A stretch of DNA of 6,910 nt from Candidatus Sodaliphilus fimicaballi (GTDB lineage: Bacteria; Bacteroidota; Bacteroidia; Bacteroidales; Muribaculaceae), in NCBI GenBank assembly GCA_018065165.1, contig JAGHTV010000318.1:1-6910 (forward strand), given 5' to 3'. This document shows positions 5,121 to 6,910 of this stretch, one piece after another (position 1 is the stretch's first letter; each line of letters opens with the position of its first letter). Both the position numbers and the translations under genes were made by a program. Below the pieces are notes generated by a model. That model was not told the origin of the DNA, made no database searches, and saw only the letters and a list, made by a program, of their open reading frames with translations.

Positions 5121-6910
5121 TTACAGGCCCAGGATGGTATTAATGATTGCGTTGAGGTCGGCCACGTCAACGGTACCGTCGCCATTGACGTCGGCACGGC
5201 CGTTATACTTGCTTGCGGGCTCCTGTGTCAGGATTACGTTGATAGCTGCATTCACGTCGGCCACATCAACGGTGCCATCGCCATTTACATCGCCCTTGAC
5301 GCCAGCTTGCTTGGGTGCCAGAGTCATTACCACGGTGCTCACCGAGCGTGCGGGCAGCAACACACTTTCCATTGTGGTTTGTGTAGAGCTCAAGCCCAGG
5401 TTGCTGGCCGAGTAGGTCACGTACTTCTTCATGTCGGTCACTTCGCGGTCAATGCCACGCAGCGAGATGCTAGAGTAGCGGCGCACGCTGGCAGTGTTGA
5501 TGTAAACCACCACCATCTTGCTGCTGTCGGGGGCGAGCCATGCCGATGCCAGCACGTTGTTCATCTCGTCGCCACCAGTGAGGTTGATGCGCTTGTATCC
5601 GGGGCGCAGGAAAAGGCTATAGTTGCCCAGTACCCACATGTTCTTGTTGTCATAGATGGTGCCACTTTCAAGTATTGAGCCATAGTCACCTCCCTTGGGT
5701 ACCAAGCGCATGAGGAAGAAGCGGTTGGCCTGGCTATATTGCTCCTGAGCCATGGTGGTCCAGAAGTTCCAAGCCGCCATGTTGCCATACACGAGGTCGC
5801 TGTGAATCACCTTGGCCATGTACATGGCATAGTCCATATAGCCTGCTCCGCTTGCAGGGAATCCTGTGCCCTGCTGGGGTACCTCGAGGAAGCTGAACTC
5901 AGTTTGCATCATGGTCATGCCCACGTTCTCGGCAGCTTCGCGCACACGCATGCGTGCGTCCTTAAGGCTATAGTTGCTTGTATAGGTCCAGTAGCTGTGT
6001 CCGGCAGCATAGGGAGCAAGGCTCTCCAGGTCGCCAATGTAGGTGTTGGGCACCTTGCTGTTGAAAAGCTGCGACAGCTGGTTGCTCGAGCGTCCGCTGC
6101 CGCCCCACATGCGGTCATACTGGCCAGCCTCGGGCAGGAGTATCTTAGAACTGATGCCGTGGCCCTTAATCGATGTGTCGAGGGCGCGTGCCAGGTTGCT
6201 GATGTCGATATTCTCCCACGGGCTGCCTTCCTGACCGCCACCCCAGTCATACTGAGGCTCGTTGACGGGCGAGATGAGCGACACGTTGTAGCCCTGCTTG
6301 ATGAAGTGTCCTGCGGTAGTGGTGAGGAACTCGGCAAAGGCGGGCATCATGTCGGTAGCAAGGTTGCACTGTCCGCTGTTGTTAGCATGAGCATAGCCGT
6401 TCTTGGTCATGAAGATGGGTGCCGAGTTAGTGAAGAAGATGAAGTGCGCGCAGCCATAGTCCTTAGCCTTCTCCATGAAGTAGCGCTGTCCTGCCTGACG
6501 GGTCCAGTCCCAAGTGCCGTCGGCGTTCATGAAGCACTCAGACCGCTTGCCGTTGTCAATCTTGCTATCCTCGCCCTGGTCGGCACTGCCTGCGCCCACG
6601 TTAAAGCGCCAGCCCGACAGGCCTATGCCCTCGGGGTTACCGTTGGCGTCGAACTGCTGGCTGAAGAGCTTGCGTGCAGCCGTCTCCTTCTCGCTGTTTG
6701 ACCAGTACTTGCCCACGAAGTCCATGGTCCAGGCATCGCTCGAGCCAAAGTGGTGAATCATCTGGTACTGCTTGCTGGCGTCAACCACCACGTCGGCATT
6801 GGGCAACTGACCAGCCGCTGAGAGCGAAATCTCGTCGATGTAGTAGCTTGCCTCGGTCCATCCGCGTCGTGGAGTGTCCCAGTTACCGCTATAGATAATG
6901 TATATCTCGT
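5121..6910 (-). CDS. GH30-type glycoside hydrolase with C-terminal dockerin-like repeats (5' end outside window)
   Basis: 595 residues are visible and the frame stays open to the window edge. The nearest start-like codon at 6806 (TTG) is internal, because the 34 residues before it (IIYSGNWDTPRRGWTEASYY, then IDEISLSAAGQ) look like the end of a beta-sandwich carbohydrate-binding or similar domain. Numbering from 6806: the catalytic barrel begins HHFGSSDAWTMDF (18-30) and continues with GLSGWRFNVGAGSADQG (62-78), FFTNSAPIFMTKNG (124-137), SPVNEPQ (179-185; likely acid/base Glu183, codon 6258-6260) and MQTEFSFLE (300-308; likely nucleophile Glu303, codon 5898-5900). The associated beta-domain ends near 497. 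This pattern fits GH30 enzymes of the O-glycosyl hydrolase type that include endo-beta-1,6-galactanases; the substrate cannot be read from sequence. Residues 504-561 hold two calcium-loop repeats, DVNGDGTVDVADVNAAINVI and DVNGDGTVDVADLNAIINTI, a type I dockerin-like module. The protein is presumably secreted, though its signal peptide is not visible. Confidence 0.87.
   Translation of the reverse strand, partial: EIYIIYSGNWDTPRRGWTEASYYIDEISLSAAGQLPNADVVVDASKQYQMIHHFGSSDAWTMDFVGKYWSNSEKETAARKLFSQQFDANGNPEGIGLSGWRFNVGAGSADQGEDSKIDNGKRSECFMNADGTWDWTRQAGQRYFMEKAKDYGCAHFIFFTNSAPIFMTKNGYAHANNSGQCNLATDMMPAFAEFLTTTAGHFIKQGYNVSLISPVNEPQYDWGGGQEGSPWENIDISNLARALDTSIKGHGISSKILLPEAGQYDRMWGGSGRSSNQLSQLFNSKVPNTYIGDLESLAPYAAGHSYWTYTSNYSLKDARMRVREAAENVGMTMMQTEFSFLEVPQQGTGFPASGAGYMDYAMYMAKVIHSDLVYGNMAAWNFWTTMAQEQYSQANRFFLMRLVPKGGDYGSILESGTIYDNKNMWVLGNYSLFLRPGYKRINLTGGDEMNNVLASAWLAPDSSKMVVVYINTASVRRYSSISLRGIDREVTDMKKYVTYSASNLGLSSTQTTMESVLLPARSVSTVVMTLAPKQAGVKGDVNGDGTVDVADVNAAINVILTQEPASKYNGRADVNGDGTVDVADLNAIINTILGL
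5124..5297 (-). other. Dockerin-like domain with two Ca-binding repeats
   Basis: Two copies of DVNGDGTVDVAD, each followed by a helix (NAAINVIL, NAIINTIL), lie about 33 residues apart at the end of the hydrolase. The Asp/Asn positions of the EF-hand-like loop are all kept. The two coding segments are also similar at DNA level, suggesting a tandem duplication. Confidence 0.85.

Noticed and set aside
5079..5678. 199-codon open frame on the + strand over the terminator
   Set aside because: It starts within the terminator hairpin and runs antisense to the dockerin-like repeats and hydrolase.
5739..6701. 320-codon open frame on the + strand
   Set aside because: It is antisense to the GH30 gene, whose catalytic motifs are clear. 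The product has no recognisable domain and antisense composition.
6804..6806. TTG at 6806 as the start of the hydrolase
   Set aside because: The frame continues upstream to the window edge with a plausible domain end, and no signal peptide follows the TTG.

Overview
The window looks like a chromosomal segment from a Bacteroidales-type bacterium, plausibly Prevotellaceae or Muribaculaceae. The evidence is a Bacteroidetes-style promoter (TTTG, 20-nt spacer, TAnnTTTG) at 3240-3271, gene starts without a Shine-Dalgarno sequence, a TPR/TonB-C-terminal periplasmic protein, and a secreted glycoside hydrolase ending in dockerin-like repeats. The family-level assignment is a guess from style, not a match to a known genome.

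Layout. (1) 1-2262 (+): the 3' four-fifths or so of polA, DNA polymerase I. An in-frame TAA at 160-162 separates the end of the 5'-nuclease region from the exonuclease-like/polymerase region. The polymerase motifs are intact, the 3'-5' exonuclease acidic residues are largely gone, and the flexible linker carries a textbook sliding-clamp-binding peptide, QLSLF. (2) 2261-3190: an AT-richer accessory cassette around a GxxExxY-family PD-(D/E)XK nuclease-like gene (2513-2953). The gene sits inside nested symmetric repeats: an approximately 35-bp imperfect inverted repeat next to the ORF, a diverged pair of inverted palindromic modules further out, and a 32-bp exact direct repeat that begins a T-rich/A-rich hairpin at both outer edges. 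(3) 3240-5024 (+): a promoter and an apparent two-gene operon encoding a TPR plus TonB_C periplasmic protein and, 6 nt later, a secreted coiled-coil protein of unknown function. (4) 5065-5100: a strong GC-rich hairpin with a T-tract, shared by converging genes. (5) 5121-6910 (-): the C-terminal part of a large secreted GH30-type glycoside hydrolase, whose 5' end lies beyond the window.

How they fit together. polA is housekeeping. The operon and the hydrolase are envelope or secreted functions typical of glycan-foraging Bacteroidales, but nothing ties them directly to each other. The GxxExxY cassette is the part most likely to be a poorly described system: an REP-like or mobile-like unit with a nuclease-family ORF, lodged immediately after the polA stop codon. 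All alignments and stems were worked out by eye.
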